Notes: generated by a model from the letters alone, not told the origin. A stretch of DNA of 64,000 bases from Burkholderiaceae bacterium (GCA_023954015.1 JAMLIS010000004.1:62001-126000), one strand, 5' to 3'; numbered from the stretch's first letter, positions 48,368-63,347 are shown. Numbers and translations: made by a program.

Positions 48368-48876
48368 GACGGACCTCGTCGGGTGGTTCGCACGGGTTGC
48401 AACGGCGCCGCCCGTGTCGGGAGCCATGGATCGACCCATGACACCAGTACGTCGAGCAGCGGCCTGGAGAGCGCCTGCTGCCATGCCGCCTCGCGGTCGG
48501 CGCCCAGCTGTCGGCCGACCAGCGCGACGATCGCGACGACCACGAGCGCACGCAGCACGCCGAGCGCCGAACCGAGCGTGCGATCGACAAGTCCGAGCCC
48601 CACCCGCGCGAGGAGCCGTGCGAGCAGCGCACCGAACAGGCGAACCGCGACGAGCAGCACGAAGAAGACGAACACGCCGACGAACAACGGCGGGAAGCTC
48701 CAGCCGGTGAAGGCGAGCAGCGGCGGCGTGGCGAGCGGCGCGCCCAGCAGTGCGACGACCCAGGCGGCGAGCGCGAAGACCGTCCGCACGAGGCCGCGCA
48801 AGGCGCCGAGTGCGACGGAGATCGCCAGCGTCGCCAATACGAAATAATCCCAGCCGGTGAGTTGCTCGATGCTCAC
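48343..48876 (-). CDS. cvpA: CvpA family inner membrane protein
   Basis: The 177-residue protein has four membrane helices in its first 120 residues (GWDYFVLATLAISVALGALRG at the start). CvpA is required for colicin V production and envelope stress tolerance; mechanism unknown. GTG 48876 overlaps the SPOR gene stop (GTGA), and its own end runs 25 bases into purF, a known arrangement. Confidence 0.92.
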   Translation of the reverse strand: MSIEQLTGWDYFVLATLAISVALGALRGLVRTVFALAAWVVALLGAPLATPPLLAFTGWSFPPLFVGVFVFFVLLVAVRLFGALLARLLARVGLGLVDRTLGSALGVLRALVVVAIVALVGRQLGADREAAWQQALSRPLLDVLVSWVDPWLPTRAAPLQPVRTTRRGPSCAESWAS

Positions 48877-49661
48877 CGGGCGTCCACGACGGACGAATCG
48901 ATTCCCGACAGCTTCAGCGTCGCGCGGGCCTTCTCGGCCTCCTCGCGCGAAGCGAAGGGGCCGACGCGCACGCGGGTGCGCTCGCCCTGCGCGGTGTTCA
49001 CCGTTTCGGTATAGGCGCGAAGCCCGGTGCGCCGCGCCTTGTCGAGCTGCGCGCGCGCACTGCCCGCGTTGGCGAAGGCGCCGAGTTGGAGCGCGAAACG
49101 CGAAGCCCCTGCGGAGGCAGGCTCCGGCCGACTCTCCGACCGGGTGGTCGACGACTTGGCGGCGCCGGATTCGCTCCGCGCCGGGACGCTCGCCTCGGAA
49201 TGCGGTTTCGCGCCGGCGACCTTCGGCGCCTCGCTCTTCGCGCTGCTGCGCGGCGGTGCAGCAGGCCCGGGCTTCGGCTCGATCCTTGCCGGCGCCTGCT
49301 CGGTCGACGGCTTCGCCTCACGCCTCGGCGGAAGCTGCGCTTCGGCTTTCGGATCCGGTTTCGGAACGGCGATCGGCTCGGCCGGCGCCGGCGGCAGCGC
49401 GACGGCGTCCTCGGCGACACCGGCAGCGGCGACTTCGGGTTGCGCCGGCGAGTCGAGCGCCGGCAGCGCGGCCTCGCGCGGGGGAATCTCGATTTCCACG
49501 TCGGTGATCGTCTGCCGCGGCTCGGAATCGAGCACGAGCGGAAGGACGATCGCGGCGACGATTCCCAGCACGACCGCACCCACCAGGCGTCGACGCGCAC
49601 GCTTCTTCTGGGTAAGGGCCGGGTCGAGCGCGGCGCCGTCGGCGGGACTACGACGAGCCAT
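48873..49661 (-). CDS. SPOR-domain (DedD/FtsN-like) protein
   Basis: The 262-residue protein has a short cytoplasmic Lys/Arg start, one membrane helix (about residues 26-45), a long Pro/Ala/Lys linker, and a C-terminal SPOR domain (about 185-260, FALQLGAFANAGSARAQLDKAR) that binds denuded glycan at the division site. DedD has the same gene place (folC-dedD-cvpA-purF in E. coli). Confidence 0.91.
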   Translation of the reverse strand: MARRSPADGAALDPALTQKKRARRRLVGAVVLGIVAAIVLPLVLDSEPRQTITDVEIEIPPREAALPALDSPAQPEVAAAGVAEDAVALPPAPAEPIAVPKPDPKAEAQLPPRREAKPSTEQAPARIEPKPGPAAPPRSSAKSEAPKVAGAKPHSEASVPARSESGAAKSSTTRSESRPEPASAGASRFALQLGAFANAGSARAQLDKARRTGLRAYTETVNTAQGERTRVRVGPFASREEAEKARATLKLSGIDSSVVDAR

Positions 49662-49696
49662 CGGCGAAACGGGTTGTCGCGGCTGCGAAATGCGCT

Positions 49697-51073
49697 TCAG
49701 CGGGGACGCCGCGACGACGGATCCGGCGAGCTGGCACGAGTGGCAAGAATGTCCGCGACAGTGAGGAAAGATCCGAAGACCACGATTCTATCATTCGGAT
49801 TCGCCGCGGCGCGCGCAGCGGCGAGCGCGGCGGCCGGTGTGGCGTGCGTTTCGATGCGCGCCGGCCGACCTTCCCGGGCCCCCTTTGCGCCTGCGTCGTC
49901 CTTTACACCTGCGGCGCCGTCGTCGTTCTCGCGGCGCCCGGGGGGCGCACGCACGCCGGCCTGCTGCAGGCGCGCGGCGATCCAGGCCGCACTCGCTGCA
50001 CGCGGACCGGGCAGGTCGGTGACGAACCATGCCTCGAAGCGATCCTTCACGGCGGCGACGATTCCGTCGAGATCCTTGTCGCGCATCACGCCGAAGACCG
50101 CGTAGTTGCGGCCCCCTGCCCCCATCGAATCGAGGTTGCTCGCCAGATGCGCCACCGCATGCGGGTTGTGCGCGACGTCGAGCACGACCGTGGGAAGACC
50201 GGGCAGCACCTGGAAGCGTCCGGGCAGCTCGACCTGCGCAAGCCCCTGTCGCACCGCTTGCTGGCTCACGGGAAGCCGCTCGCGCAACGCCTCGAGCGCA
50301 GCGAGCACGCCGGAGGCGTTGAGCAACTGGTTGGCGCCGCGAAGCGCCGGATACGCGATCGAGCTGCGCCGCTGCGCGCGGCCGCGGTACGACCACTGCT
50401 GCCGGTCGCCGACGTAGTGGAAGTCGCGTCCGCACAGCCACAGGTCGGCACCGATCGACCCGGCGTATTGAACGAGCGACGCGGGCGGAATCGGATCGCT
50501 GCAGATCGCCGGCCGGCCGGACCGGAAAATGTGCGCCTTCTCCCAGCCGATGCGTTCGCGGTCGGCACCGAGGTATTCGGCATGATCGACGTCGATACTG
50601 GTGACGATCGCGCAATCGGCATCGACGATGTTCACCGCGTCCAGCCGTCCGCCGAGCCCCACTTCGAGGATCACCGCGTCGAGCGGCTCGTGGGTGAACA
50701 ATCGCAGGGCGGCAAGCGTGGCGAACTCGAAATAGGTGAGCGGAGTCTCGCCGCGCGCAGCCTGCACCGCTTCGAACTGCGCGACGATCGCATCGTCGGA
50801 TGCCTCGCGCCCGCGCACGCGGATCCTTTCGTTGAAGCGCACGAGATGCGGCGACGAATACAGGCCGACACGATAGCCGGCGGCCAGCAGGATCGCCTCG
50901 AGCATCGCGCAGGTCGATCCCTTCCCGTTGGTTCCGCCTACGACGAAGATCACCCCCGGTAGCGCGAGCCGCATCCGATGTGCCACTTCGCCAACGCGCT
51001 CGAGAGCGAGGTCGATCGTCTTCGGGTGCAGCGTCTCGATCCGCGCGAGCCAGTCGGCAAGCAAAGCCGGCAT
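49697..51073 (-). CDS. folC: Folylpolyglutamate/dihydrofolate synthase
   Basis: FolC adds glutamate to dihydropteroate and folates. The 458-residue protein has the ATP loop VVGGTNGKGSTCAMLE near residue 43, SSPHLVRFNERIRV near 74, VGLGGRLDAVN and a late DVAHNPHAV near 312. A long Gly/Asp/Lys/Ala insert near 380-410 is unusual. The ATG overlaps the accD stop by one base. Confidence 0.95.
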   Translation of the reverse strand: MPALLADWLARIETLHPKTIDLALERVGEVAHRMRLALPGVIFVVGGTNGKGSTCAMLEAILLAAGYRVGLYSSPHLVRFNERIRVRGREASDDAIVAQFEAVQAARGETPLTYFEFATLAALRLFTHEPLDAVILEVGLGGRLDAVNIVDADCAIVTSIDVDHAEYLGADRERIGWEKAHIFRSGRPAICSDPIPPASLVQYAGSIGADLWLCGRDFHYVGDRQQWSYRGRAQRRSSIAYPALRGANQLLNASGVLAALEALRERLPVSQQAVRQGLAQVELPGRFQVLPGLPTVVLDVAHNPHAVAHLASNLDSMGAGGRNYAVFGVMRDKDLDGIVAAVKDRFEAWFVTDLPGPRAASAAWIAARLQQAGVRAPPGRRENDDGAAGVKDDAGAKGAREGRPARIETHATPAAALAAARAAANPNDRIVVFGSFLTVADILATRASSPDPSSRRPR

Positions 51074-51942
51074 CAGGCGAGCGCCTCGCTCGGCTGGCGG
51101 CACAACATCGCGAGCATTCGCGCGATCTCGTCGCGCAGTTGCCGGCGATCGACGATGCGGTCGATCGCGCCCTTCTCGAGCAGGAACTCGGCGCGCTGGA
51201 AACCTTCGGGCAGCTTCGTGCGCACCGTCTGCTCGATCACGCGCGGACCGGCGAAGCCGATCAGCGCACGCGGCTCGGCGATCACGACGTCGCCCAGGAA
51301 GCAGAAGCTCGCCGAGACGCCGCCCATCGTGGGATCGGTGAGCACAGAGACGTAGGGCAGCTTCTTCTCCGACAGGCGCGCGAGCATCGCCGTCGTCTTG
51401 GCCATCTGCATCAGCGACAGCAGCCCTTCCTGCATCCGCGCGCCGCCCGATGCGGCGATCGAGATGAACGGCACGCGCTGCTCGATCGCCGCCCGCACCC
51501 CGCGCGCGAAGCGTTCGCCGACCACCGACCCCATCGAGCCGCCCATGAAATCGAACTCGAAACAAGCGGCGACGACGGGGATCGTGCGAATGGAGCCGCC
51601 CTGCACGACCAGCGCATCGGTCTCGCCGGTCTCGTCGATCGCCTCGCGCAGGCGCTCCGGATACTTGCGGCTGTCCTTGAACTTCAGCGCGTCGACCGGA
51701 AGCACTTCGTGGCCGATTTCGTAGCGCCCTTCGGCGTCGAGCAGGATATCGAGTCGCTTGCGCGCCGGCAGGCGCATGTGGTGCGCGCACTTCGGACAGA
51801 CGTTGAGATTCGCCTCGAGGTCGGCCGAGTACAGCACTGCGTCGCACGACGGGCACTTGACCCAGACACCTTCCGGAACCTTCTTGCCGCCGGCTGGCGA
51901 ACGCTTGATCCGCGGCGGCAGCAGCTTGTCGAGCCAGGTCAT
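51073..51942 (-). CDS. accD: Acetyl-CoA carboxylase carboxyltransferase subunit beta
   Basis: AccD with AccA transfers CO2 from biotin to acetyl-CoA to start fatty acid synthesis. The 289-residue protein has the zinc finger (CPSC at about 30-33 and CPKC at 49-52) and the crotonase-fold oxyanion part [16 protein letters not shown] near 160. Its ATG overlaps the trpA stop (ATGA). Confidence 0.96.
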   Translation of the reverse strand: MTWLDKLLPPRIKRSPAGGKKVPEGVWVKCPSCDAVLYSADLEANLNVCPKCAHHMRLPARKRLDILLDAEGRYEIGHEVLPVDALKFKDSRKYPERLREAIDETGETDALVVQGGSIRTIPVVAACFEFDFMGGSMGSVVGERFARGVRAAIEQRVPFISIAASGGARMQEGLLSLMQMAKTTAMLARLSEKKLPYVSVLTDPTMGGVSASFCFLGDVVIAEPRALIGFAGPRVIEQTVRTKLPEGFQRAEFLLEKGAIDRIVDRRQLRDEIARMLAMLCRQPSEALA

Positions 51943-52825
51943 CGGACGACTCCCGGAAGCGGTTCGGACGACGGCGTGGCGCGAACGGACTGCGCGCCGT
52001 CGGCGCCAGTGGCCAATTCGACGCACGTATCGGGCGGCGCATCGAGCGCCGCGCGGATCGACGCGACGAAACCGCGCACGCGTTGCGGCGCCAGCTCGAC
52101 GGGTCCGTCGCGCAGCACCTCGATGGTGCGCGAGCCGATGATCACCGCATCGGCGGCACGGGCGAGCGCGCGCGCAGTGGCCCCATCGCGAATGCCGAAG
52201 CCTACGCCTACCGGCACGGTCGCCCGTGCGCGGATCGACGCCACGCGCGCGACCACCGCCTCGGCATCGAGCCTGCCGCCGGTCGTGCCCTTCATCGACA
52301 CGTAGTACACGTAGCCGCTCGCCGCGCCGAGCACCCGCTCGATACGAGCATCGGTCGAGGTCGGTGCGAGCAGGAAAACCGGGTCGATGCCGCGCGCACG
52401 CGCCGCTTCGGCGAAGGCTTCGCTTTCCTCCGGCGGATAGTCGACGACCAGCAGGCCGTCGACGCCGACCATGGCCGCATCCGCGAGGAAGCGCTGCGCG
52501 CCGAAGCGCTCGATCGGGTTGGCATAGCCCATCAGCACGATCGGCGTCGTTTCGTCCTCGCGGCGAAAGGCGCGAACGATGTCGAGCACCTCGCGCAGGC
52601 CGATCCCGAGCGCGATCGCCTGTTCGTTCGCGCACTGGATGACGGGTCCGTCGGCCATCGGATCGGAGAACGGAACGCCCAGCTCGATCACGTCGGCACC
52701 GCCCTGGACGAGCGCGCGCAGGACCGGCAGCGCAAGCTCCGGCTGCGGGTAGCCGGTGGTCACGTACGGAATCAGTGCCGTGCGCCCTTCGGCGGCAAGA
52801 CGCGAGAAGGTTTCTGCGAGGCGAC

Positions 52826-52829
<4 letters not shown>
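51939..52829 (-). CDS. trpA: Tryptophan synthase alpha subunit
   Basis: TrpA releases indole from indole-glycerol phosphate and feeds it to TrpB. The 296-residue TIM barrel has catalytic Glu in [18 protein letters not shown] near residue 48, [13 protein letters not shown] near 125 and GVGFGIRDG near 210. The C-terminal 35 residues extend beyond the usual end. Coupled by ATGA overlaps to trpB and accD. Confidence 0.96.
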
Positions 52830-54024
<1,195 letters not shown>

Positions 54025-54028
<4 letters not shown>

Positions 54029-54789
54029 CGGGAAATACGTGCGACGTCGGCGCGCAGCACCTCCGCCATGAATCGCTCCATGCGCTTCGCGGATTTGCGA
54101 CGCGGCTCGCCGCACGCCGCACCGTCGGCCGCGTCGGCCTGGATTCCGCTGGAGACGTCCACGCCATCCGGATGCACCCGGGCGATCGCGTCGGCCACGT
54201 TTCCTGGGCAGAGCCCGCCCGACAGGAAGATCGGGCGCGGCCTGTGCGTGGGAATCAGCGACCAGTCGAAAGCCGTGCCGCTGCCGCCGTAAACGGGGCT
54301 GAACGAATCGAGCAACAGGGCCTCGGCACGCTCGAAGCAAACGAAGGATTCTATCAAATCGACCTCGCGTCGCACCCGTACGGCGCGCCACCAGCCCACG
54401 CCCGCCGGCGTCGAGGCTTCGCATTCGTGCGCCGATTCGTTGCCGTGGAACTGCAGCGCATCCAGGCCCACGGTCCCTGCGACGCGACGCACTGCCTCGG
54501 GCGGCGCATCGACGAACAGTCCCACCGCGGCCACGTAGGACGGCAGCGATCGACGAATGCCGGCAGCGTGCGCAGGATCGATCGCGCGCGGGCTGCGCGG
54601 GTAGAAGACCAGGCCGATCGCGTCGACCCCGAGCGCGACCGCATCGCGCGCGTCGCGTACGTCGACGATGCCGCAGAACTTCACGCGCGTACGGCTCGTC
54701 GAAACACCGACCGGCCCGCCGTCGCTCACCGCAGCGCAGTCGTGCTCGCCGCTGCTCACCGCAGCGCGGTCCTGCTCGCCGCTGCTCAC
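54025..54789 (-). CDS. trpF: Phosphoribosylanthranilate isomerase, N-terminus repeated
   Basis: TrpF isomerises phosphoribosyl anthranilate in tryptophan synthesis. Core motifs are [36 protein letters not shown] and DVSSGIQ. The start is uncertain: GTG 54789 overlaps the truA stop as GTGA (254 residues), but GTG 54759 and GTG 54729 (234 residues) lie in identical in-frame copies of a 30-base tandem repeat. The repeat adds ten-residue units ([20 protein letters not shown]) before the core and is probably harmless disorder. Confidence 0.9.
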
Positions 54790-54796
54790 CGCAGCG
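54724..54796. repeat. 30-bp tandem repeat across the truA/trpF junction
   Basis: Two copies (54724-54753, 54754-54783) and a 13-base partial copy carry, on the coding strand, GCTGCGGTGAGC followed by AGCGGCGAGCA. The most upstream copy supplies the truA stop; each copy has a possible trpF GTG start. Copies differ at two positions. Confidence 0.9.
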
Positions 54797-55580
54797 TCTC
54801 GAACCACGCCGCGCCGTCGTCGCTCCACGACGGGACGGCGTAACGCGCATCGTACTGGGCGCCGTCGAGATACAAACCGTCGGGCGCGAAGGTGGCGGCA
54901 GCCAGGCGGCGATCGCGCGCCGCGAGGAGTGCGTCGAGCCACTCCGGGTCCCGGCGCCCTTCGCCCACCGCGAGCAGCGAACCGACGAGGTTGCGGATCA
55001 TGTGATGCAGGAACGCGTTCGCGACGAAAGTGAAGACGACGAAGGGACCCGCTTCGCGCAACGACAACTCCTCGAGGCGGCGCACCGGCGAGGCTGCCTG
55101 GCACTGCGCCGAGCGGAACGCCGAGAAGTCGTGCTCGCCGACGAGCGCTTGTGCCGCCTCCCGCATCCGTGCGACGTCGACTTCGCGGAACGTCCATCCG
55201 ACACGATGCGCAAGCAGCGGATGCCGCACCTCCGATCGATATACCAGGTAGCGATAGCGCCTGCGCCGGGCTCCGTAGCGGGCATGGAAAGAAGCGTCGA
55301 CGGCAGTTGCGCTGCGCACCGCCAGCGCCTGCGGCAGGTGCGCGTTCACGCCGCGCACCCACGCCGAAAGCGGCCGGCGTACGTCGGTGTCGAAATGCAC
55401 GACCTGGCGCAATGCGTGCACGCCGGCATCGGTTCGACCGGCGCACACCGTGCGGATCCTTTCGCCCGCAACCGTGGACAACGCGCGCTCGAGCGCGTCC
55501 TGCGCCGCCGTCCCGCCCGGCTGTGTCTGCCAGCCCGAAAAACGGCTCCCGTCGCAAGCGACGGTCAGCGCATAGCGCAA
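54786..55580 (-). CDS. truA: tRNA pseudouridine(38-40) synthase
   Basis: TruA modifies uridines 38-40 in the anticodon stem. The 264-residue protein has the catalytic Asp in [20 protein letters not shown] near residue 50, the [14 protein letters not shown] segment and [19 protein letters not shown] near 200. TTG 55580, 7 bases after fimV, gives the standard [13 protein letters not shown]-terminus; no ATG or GTG is in frame there. Confidence 0.94.
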   Translation of the reverse strand: MRYALTVACDGSRFSGWQTQPGGTAAQDALERALSTVAGERIRTVCAGRTDAGVHALRQVVHFDTDVRRPLSAWVRGVNAHLPQALAVRSATAVDASFHARYGARRRRYRYLVYRSEVRHPLLAHRVGWTFREVDVARMREAAQALVGEHDFSAFRSAQCQAASPVRRLEELSLREAGPFVVFTFVANAFLHHMIRNLVGSLLAVGEGRRDPEWLDALLAARDRRLAAATFAPDGLYLDGAQYDARYAVPSWSDDGAAWFETLR

Positions 55581-55587
55581 CCGTCCG

Positions 55588-58500
55588 TCAGCCGATCTTC
55601 GCCAGCATCGCGCGCGCCTTCTGCTGCTGCGAGGCGTCGCCGCCATCGAGCACTTCCTGCAGCAGTTCGCGGGCGCCTTCCTTGTCGCCGATCTCTTCGT
55701 AGGCCGAAGCCAGGTCGAGCTTGGTCGCCATCTCCTGCCAGCGCGACGAGGCGACGGGAGACGTGACGGCGGTGTCGGCCGCCGCAAGTCCGACGTCGCC
55801 GTGAGACAGTTCGAGGTCGATCGACGAGAAGTCGAGACTGCCGAGCGGCGCATCGCTGTCGAGGTCGGCCGGGTCGATCGCGGGCCGCTCGTCGTCGGAT
55901 CCATCGATGCTCGACGCGTCGATCCCTTCGAGCGACGGCAGGTCGATCTTGAACTCGCCGAGATCGGCGAGCGCCGCCGGCTCCTCGTCGGCACCTTGCG
56001 GTTCGCGGGCGCGTGCCGCGCGAGCTTGGTCGCTCGACGACGCGTCGTCGAGATCGAGTGACGGCAACTCGAAGCGTCCGTCGATCGCGTGCTCGAGCGC
56101 CGAAGCGGACGTCGGCTCGTCCTCGGCTTCGCCCGAGGCATGCACGCCTGCCGCCGGCGCACCGGGCTCGTCGAGATCGAGATGGAAGTCGAGCGCGGGA
56201 ACCTCGTGGTCGCTCGCCGCCCGGCCCGACGCGGCATCTTCGCCATCCATCGGCACGGTTTCGGCGAACGGCTTGTCCGGACCGCGTCGCTGCGGCGCAG
56301 CCGGATCGAAACCGGGTTCGCCGAACATCGCCGCGGCCGCATCGGCTTCCACGCCGAGATCGGAGATGGCGAGCGGCTCGTCCGCAATGGCGGACGCGCC
56401 TTCGGACTCGTCAGCCGGTTGCGCCGTGAACGCGGTGGCGTCCTGGCCCGTGTACAACGGGTTGGCCGGGTCGATCGACAGGCCGAGCGTGACGACCTTC
56501 GCCCATTCCTCGTTCAGGCCGCCCGTCTGGTCGAACATCTCCTGCGCGAGCGCGCCGAAGGCAATCGGGTCCTTGCGCGCGGCGTGGATCTCCAGCAGTT
56601 TCAGGCGGATCGCCTGCCGTTCGGGCTGTCGCTTGAGCGCTTCCTTGAGAATCTCCTCGGCCTGCGCTTCGCGGCCGTAGGCGATGTAGACCTCCGCTTC
56701 CGCGATCGGATCGACTTCGGTGGAATGCACGTCGACGCCGCTGTCGCGTTCGCCGGTGGCGAACAGGCTCGCGTGCGTGTCGACCGACTGCCCGCCGGTC
56801 GACCCGAACAGGGAGTTCGCGGTGAACGCGTCGGCCGAACCCAGGCTGTCGTCGAGCCCCTCGTCCTTCCTGCGCCGGCGCGCCGCATAGACGCCGTAGC
56901 CGCCCAGGCCCAGCGCGATCGCCACGAGCGCCGGCAGCACCAGCGGATTCGCCGTCAGCGATTCGAGCACGCTCGGCTCGGGCGCCGGCGGGGAGACCGG
57001 AGCGGATGCGGGCGGCGGCGCGGCCGGCTCGCCCTGTGCGGCCGTCTCGGAAAGCTTGTCGTTCGGCGCACTGTCGGCAGGCTCGGCCGGTGCGGACTCG
57101 ACCGGGGCGACTTCGCCGCCGGCCGAAGGCGCGGGCGCTGCGGGCCCGGAAGCCGCTGCTGCAGGCGCAGCCGATTCGGTCTTGCCGGCCGCGGTGGCGG
57201 CCGCGCCCGCGGCGGGCGCCGTCGCCGACGAATCGACCGGCGCCGGAACGCTCGGAGCGGAAGTTGCGCCGGATGCCGCCGAAGCAATCGTGCCGCTCAC
57301 CGCTGCGCCGGCGGTGCGCGCCGCTTCCACCTGCCGCTGCAATTCGGCGAGCTGGCGGTTCTTCAATTCGACCAGTTGCTGCAGATCGGCGACGTTTCGC
57401 TCGAGCGCCGACACACGCTCCTGCTGCTCGCGCAACGCGGCGTCGCGCGCAACCTGCATTTCGGCGCTCGACTGGCTGGAGGCCGCGCCGGCGCCGCCGG
57501 TGGCGGACCCGCCGGCAGCTTCCTGCGGCACCCGATCGCGACAGTTCAGCTGGTCGCCGCTGGCCACCGGCGCGCTCGATTCCTCGGGTTTTGCGGCAAC
57601 CGACCCTTCCGCCGTCTGTCCGGCCTTCGTGGGCTGCACGGAACGCGCCGAAGACGCCAGGCGCCCGCGGTATGCATTGAAGTCGGCCGCCTGCGCACGG
57701 ATCTCGCGCCGGGCCTCGGCGGCGTCGATCGACTTCATCGCGGCCACTTCGGGAATCTTCAACTCGGCCCCGGCGAACAACTGGTGCACCGTGCCGAAGA
57801 ACGCGCGCGGGTTTGCCCGGTAGATCGCCATGATCGCCTGTTCGACGCTCACGTCGGCCGGCTTCACGCGGGCGGCGATCTTCGCGAGCGTATCGCCGGC
57901 TTCGACGCGCACCGACTCGGCGGTTGCAGCGGCCGGCCGGGAGACCGGCGTCGAAGCGGTCGGCCCGCTCGAACGGGAAGCGGCAACGGGCGCGACCGAA
58001 ACCGGGCGCGGGTCGGCGGAAGCCGGTGCTCTTGCCACGGACGCCGTGCTCGCCGCGGGCGACGTGGTCGCCGCCGTCGCTGTTCCAGACGCCGGTGCTG
58101 TTCTCGCCACCGGCGCCGCAGGCGCCGGTGCGGAAGCGGGAACGCCACCGGCGACCCGCGTGTCGCGTCCGATCCGCAACTCGGGCGGATCGAGCAGGAA
58201 CGTGTACTCGCGGACGAATTTGCCGGACGCCCAGTTCAACTCCACCAGCAGATCGACGAAAGGCTCGTTGACCGGCTGGGACGACGTGACGTGCACGACC
58301 GCGTTGCCGTTGGGGCGCTGCTCGATGGCGAAGCGCAGCCCGCCCAGTGCCGGGTTGTATTCCAGGCCGGCCTGGCGGAATGCCTCGGGCGGAGCGAGTC
58401 GGGCGGTGAGCGAGCCGATTTCCTCGCGGCCCAGCGCTGTGACCTCCACTTCCGCGCGCAGCGGTTGCCCGAGCGCCGACTGGACGGTGAGCCGACCGAG

Positions 58501-58620
58501 CCCGGCGGCGTCCGCGCCGAGCGGCAGCGTGCTCGACAATGCCGCTGCGATCGCTGTCGCAAGCAGTTTCGGCCCGGCCCCGAAGCGCCCCGAGTTCCGC
58601 TGTTCCACGCCTTCAGCCAC
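55588..58620 (-). CDS. fimV: FimV-family LysM and TPR envelope protein
   Basis: FimV is a large inner membrane protein of pilus/secretion assembly and polar organisation. The 1010-residue protein has a signal-like helix (about 18-38), the FimV N-terminal domain (GLGRLTVQSALGQPLRAEVEV), a LysM domain (about 235-305) with GDTLAKIAARVK, a coiled coil, Ala/Pro-rich linkers, one membrane helix (about 590-612) and acidic TPR-bearing cytoplasmic repeats ending in the FimV C-terminal motif LDLASAYEEIGDKEGARELLQEVLDGG. GTG 58620 has GGGGAA 6 bases upstream; the longer frame to 58719 is possible. An A6-TGA-T6 mirror (58637-58651) lies in the leader. Confidence 0.93.
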   Translation of the reverse strand: MAEGVEQRNSGRFGAGPKLLATAIAAALSSTLPLGADAAGLGRLTVQSALGQPLRAEVEVTALGREEIGSLTARLAPPEAFRQAGLEYNPALGGLRFAIEQRPNGNAVVHVTSSQPVNEPFVDLLVELNWASGKFVREYTFLLDPPELRIGRDTRVAGGVPASAPAPAAPVARTAPASGTATAATTSPAASTASVARAPASADPRPVSVAPVAASRSSGPTASTPVSRPAAATAESVRVEAGDTLAKIAARVKPADVSVEQAIMAIYRANPRAFFGTVHQLFAGAELKIPEVAAMKSIDAAEARREIRAQAADFNAYRGRLASSARSVQPTKAGQTAEGSVAAKPEESSAPVASGDQLNCRDRVPQEAAGGSATGGAGAASSQSSAEMQVARDAALREQQERVSALERNVADLQQLVELKNRQLAELQRQVEAARTAGAAVSGTIASAASGATSAPSVPAPVDSSATAPAAGAAATAAGKTESAAPAAAASGPAAPAPSAGGEVAPVESAPAEPADSAPNDKLSETAAQGEPAAPPPASAPVSPPAPEPSVLESLTANPLVLPALVAIALGLGGYGVYAARRRRKDEGLDDSLGSADAFTANSLFGSTGGQSVDTHASLFATGERDSGVDVHSTEVDPIAEAEVYIAYGREAQAEEILKEALKRQPERQAIRLKLLEIHAARKDPIAFGALAQEMFDQTGGLNEEWAKVVTLGLSIDPANPLYTGQDATAFTAQPADESEGASAIADEPLAISDLGVEADAAAAMFGEPGFDPAAPQRRGPDKPFAETVPMDGEDAASGRAASDHEVPALDFHLDLDEPGAPAAGVHASGEAEDEPTSASALEHAIDGRFELPSLDLDDASSSDQARAARAREPQGADEEPAALADLGEFKIDLPSLEGIDASSIDGSDDERPAIDPADLDSDAPLGSLDFSSIDLELSHGDVGLAAADTAVTSPVASSRWQEMATKLDLASAYEEIGDKEGARELLQEVLDGGDASQQQKARAMLAKIG

Positions 58621-58797
58621 GCTGTTCCCCGGACGCAAAAAATGATTTTTTGAGGCTAACATCAGCCATTTACAGGTGCAAGATCGAGGGCTGCCTGAAG
58701 TTGCCTCTGTGGTCGTCATGTGACGAACGGCATTTTCTGCAGGGACTGGCGGCGCCCGCGCGTCTCATTCTGCGCTGCACCGCTACTCAGAACGTTC

Positions 58798-59919
58798 TCA
58801 GTCTGCCAGCAATCGCAGCATCCGCCGCAGCGGCTCGGCGGCGCCCCACAGCAGCTGGTCGCCGACCGTGAAAGCGCTGAGATAGCCGGGACCGAAGGAC
58901 AGCTTGCGCAGCCGCCCGACCGGAATGTCGAGCCGCCCGTTGACGGACGTGGGCGTGAGCGAACGGATCGAGTCCTCGCGCGTGTTCGGCACGAGCTTCA
59001 CCCAATCGTTTCCGGAGGCGACCAACGCCTCGATCTCCGGCAGCGGCAGGTCGCGCCGCAGCTTGATCGTCATCGCCTGGCTGTGGCAGCGCATCGCCCC
59101 GATGCGCACGCACAGGCTCTCGACCGGAATGCGGCCGGCGCCGGAGGCCGGCAGCCCGAGGATCTTGTTGAGTTCGGCGCCGCCCTTCCACTCTTCGCGA
59201 GAACTGCCGTCGCCGAGATCCTTGTCGATCCACGGAATCAGGCTTCCGGCGAGCGGGACGCCGAACTGCGCCGTCGGAAACGATTCCGCGCGCATTGCCG
59301 CGGAAACCTGCGCATCGATCTCGAGGATCGCCGAAGCCGGGTCGGCCAGCAGCGACGCCACCGCTCCGTGGGCAGCTCCCATCTGCGCGAGCAGTTCGCG
59401 CATGTTCTGCGCTCCCGCCCCCGAGGCGGCCTGGTAGGTCGTCGCGGCGATCCACTCGACGAGATTCTCCCGAAGCAATCCGGCAAGCGCCATCATCATC
59501 AGGCTCACCGTGCAGTTGCCGCCGATGAAATTGCGCATGCCGCGTTCGAGTGCTCCGCGGATCAGGTGCAGGTTCAGCGGATCGAGAACGATGACCGCGT
59601 CTTCCTTCATGCGCAGCGCCGAGGCCGCGTCGATCCAGTAGCCGTCCCAGCCGGTGGCCCGCAGCTTCGGAAAGACGTCATTGGTCCAGTCGCCCCCCTG
59701 GCAGGTGAGGACGACGTCCATCGTCTTCAGCCGCGCCAGGTCCGAGGCGTCGTGCAGCCGTTCATCGGCCACGTTCGCCACCGTCGGCGCCTTGCCCCCG
59801 GCGTTCGACGTGCTGAAGAAAACCGTCTCGACGCGCGCGAAGTCGTTCTCTTCACGCATACGCTGCATCAGCACGGAACCGACCATTCCGCGCCATCCGA
59901 CCATTGCCACCTTCAACAT
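58798..59919 (-). CDS. asd: Aspartate-semialdehyde dehydrogenase
   Basis: Asd reduces aspartyl phosphate to the semialdehyde used for lysine, threonine and methionine, and is also the substrate source for the DapA upstream in the window. The 373-residue protein has the NADP loop [11 protein letters not shown] (7-17), catalytic Cys in [12 protein letters not shown] near 136 and the active-site histidine region with RCHSQAM near 278. A palindrome AGAACGTTCT ends at the stop codon. Confidence 0.95.
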   Translation of the reverse strand: MLKVAMVGWRGMVGSVLMQRMREENDFARVETVFFSTSNAGGKAPTVANVADERLHDASDLARLKTMDVVLTCQGGDWTNDVFPKLRATGWDGYWIDAASALRMKEDAVIVLDPLNLHLIRGALERGMRNFIGGNCTVSLMMMALAGLLRENLVEWIAATTYQAASGAGAQNMRELLAQMGAAHGAVASLLADPASAILEIDAQVSAAMRAESFPTAQFGVPLAGSLIPWIDKDLGDGSSREEWKGGAELNKILGLPASGAGRIPVESLCVRIGAMRCHSQAMTIKLRRDLPLPEIEALVASGNDWVKLVPNTREDSIRSLTPTSVNGRLDIPVGRLRKLSFGPGYLSAFTVGDQLLWGAAEPLRRMLRLLAD

Positions 59920-59968
59920 GATTGCTCCATGCATTGGCCGATGAGGCCTTCGTGCGGTGCGCCTGCGA

Positions 59969-63239
<3,271 letters not shown>

Positions 63240-63306
63240 GGCGATCGGATCCGGGCCGGCGACCGCATGGAACGGCGGGCCGTGGCGGGGTTGCGGCAGA
63301 GTCGCA

Positions 63307-63347
63307 ATTATGCCACGGCGGATCGTTTTGATGCACTGCATCAAACG
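63307..63347 (-). promoter_or_regulatory. Palindrome and -10 element of the leuCD promoter
   Basis: TTTGATGCACTGCATCAAA (63327-63345) is a perfect 9-base inverted repeat around one central base, extended to CG at the ends. On the minus strand a CATAAT -10 lies at 63312-63307, with the palindrome over the likely -35 zone, fitting an operator for a regulator of leucine synthesis. The downstream leader is about 60 bases. Confidence 0.5.

Noticed and set aside
63327..63345. FNR-like halves TTGAT/ATCAA upstream of leuC
   Set aside because: The spacing between halves is 7 instead of 4 bases, so it is not an FNR box; it is listed as a palindrome instead.
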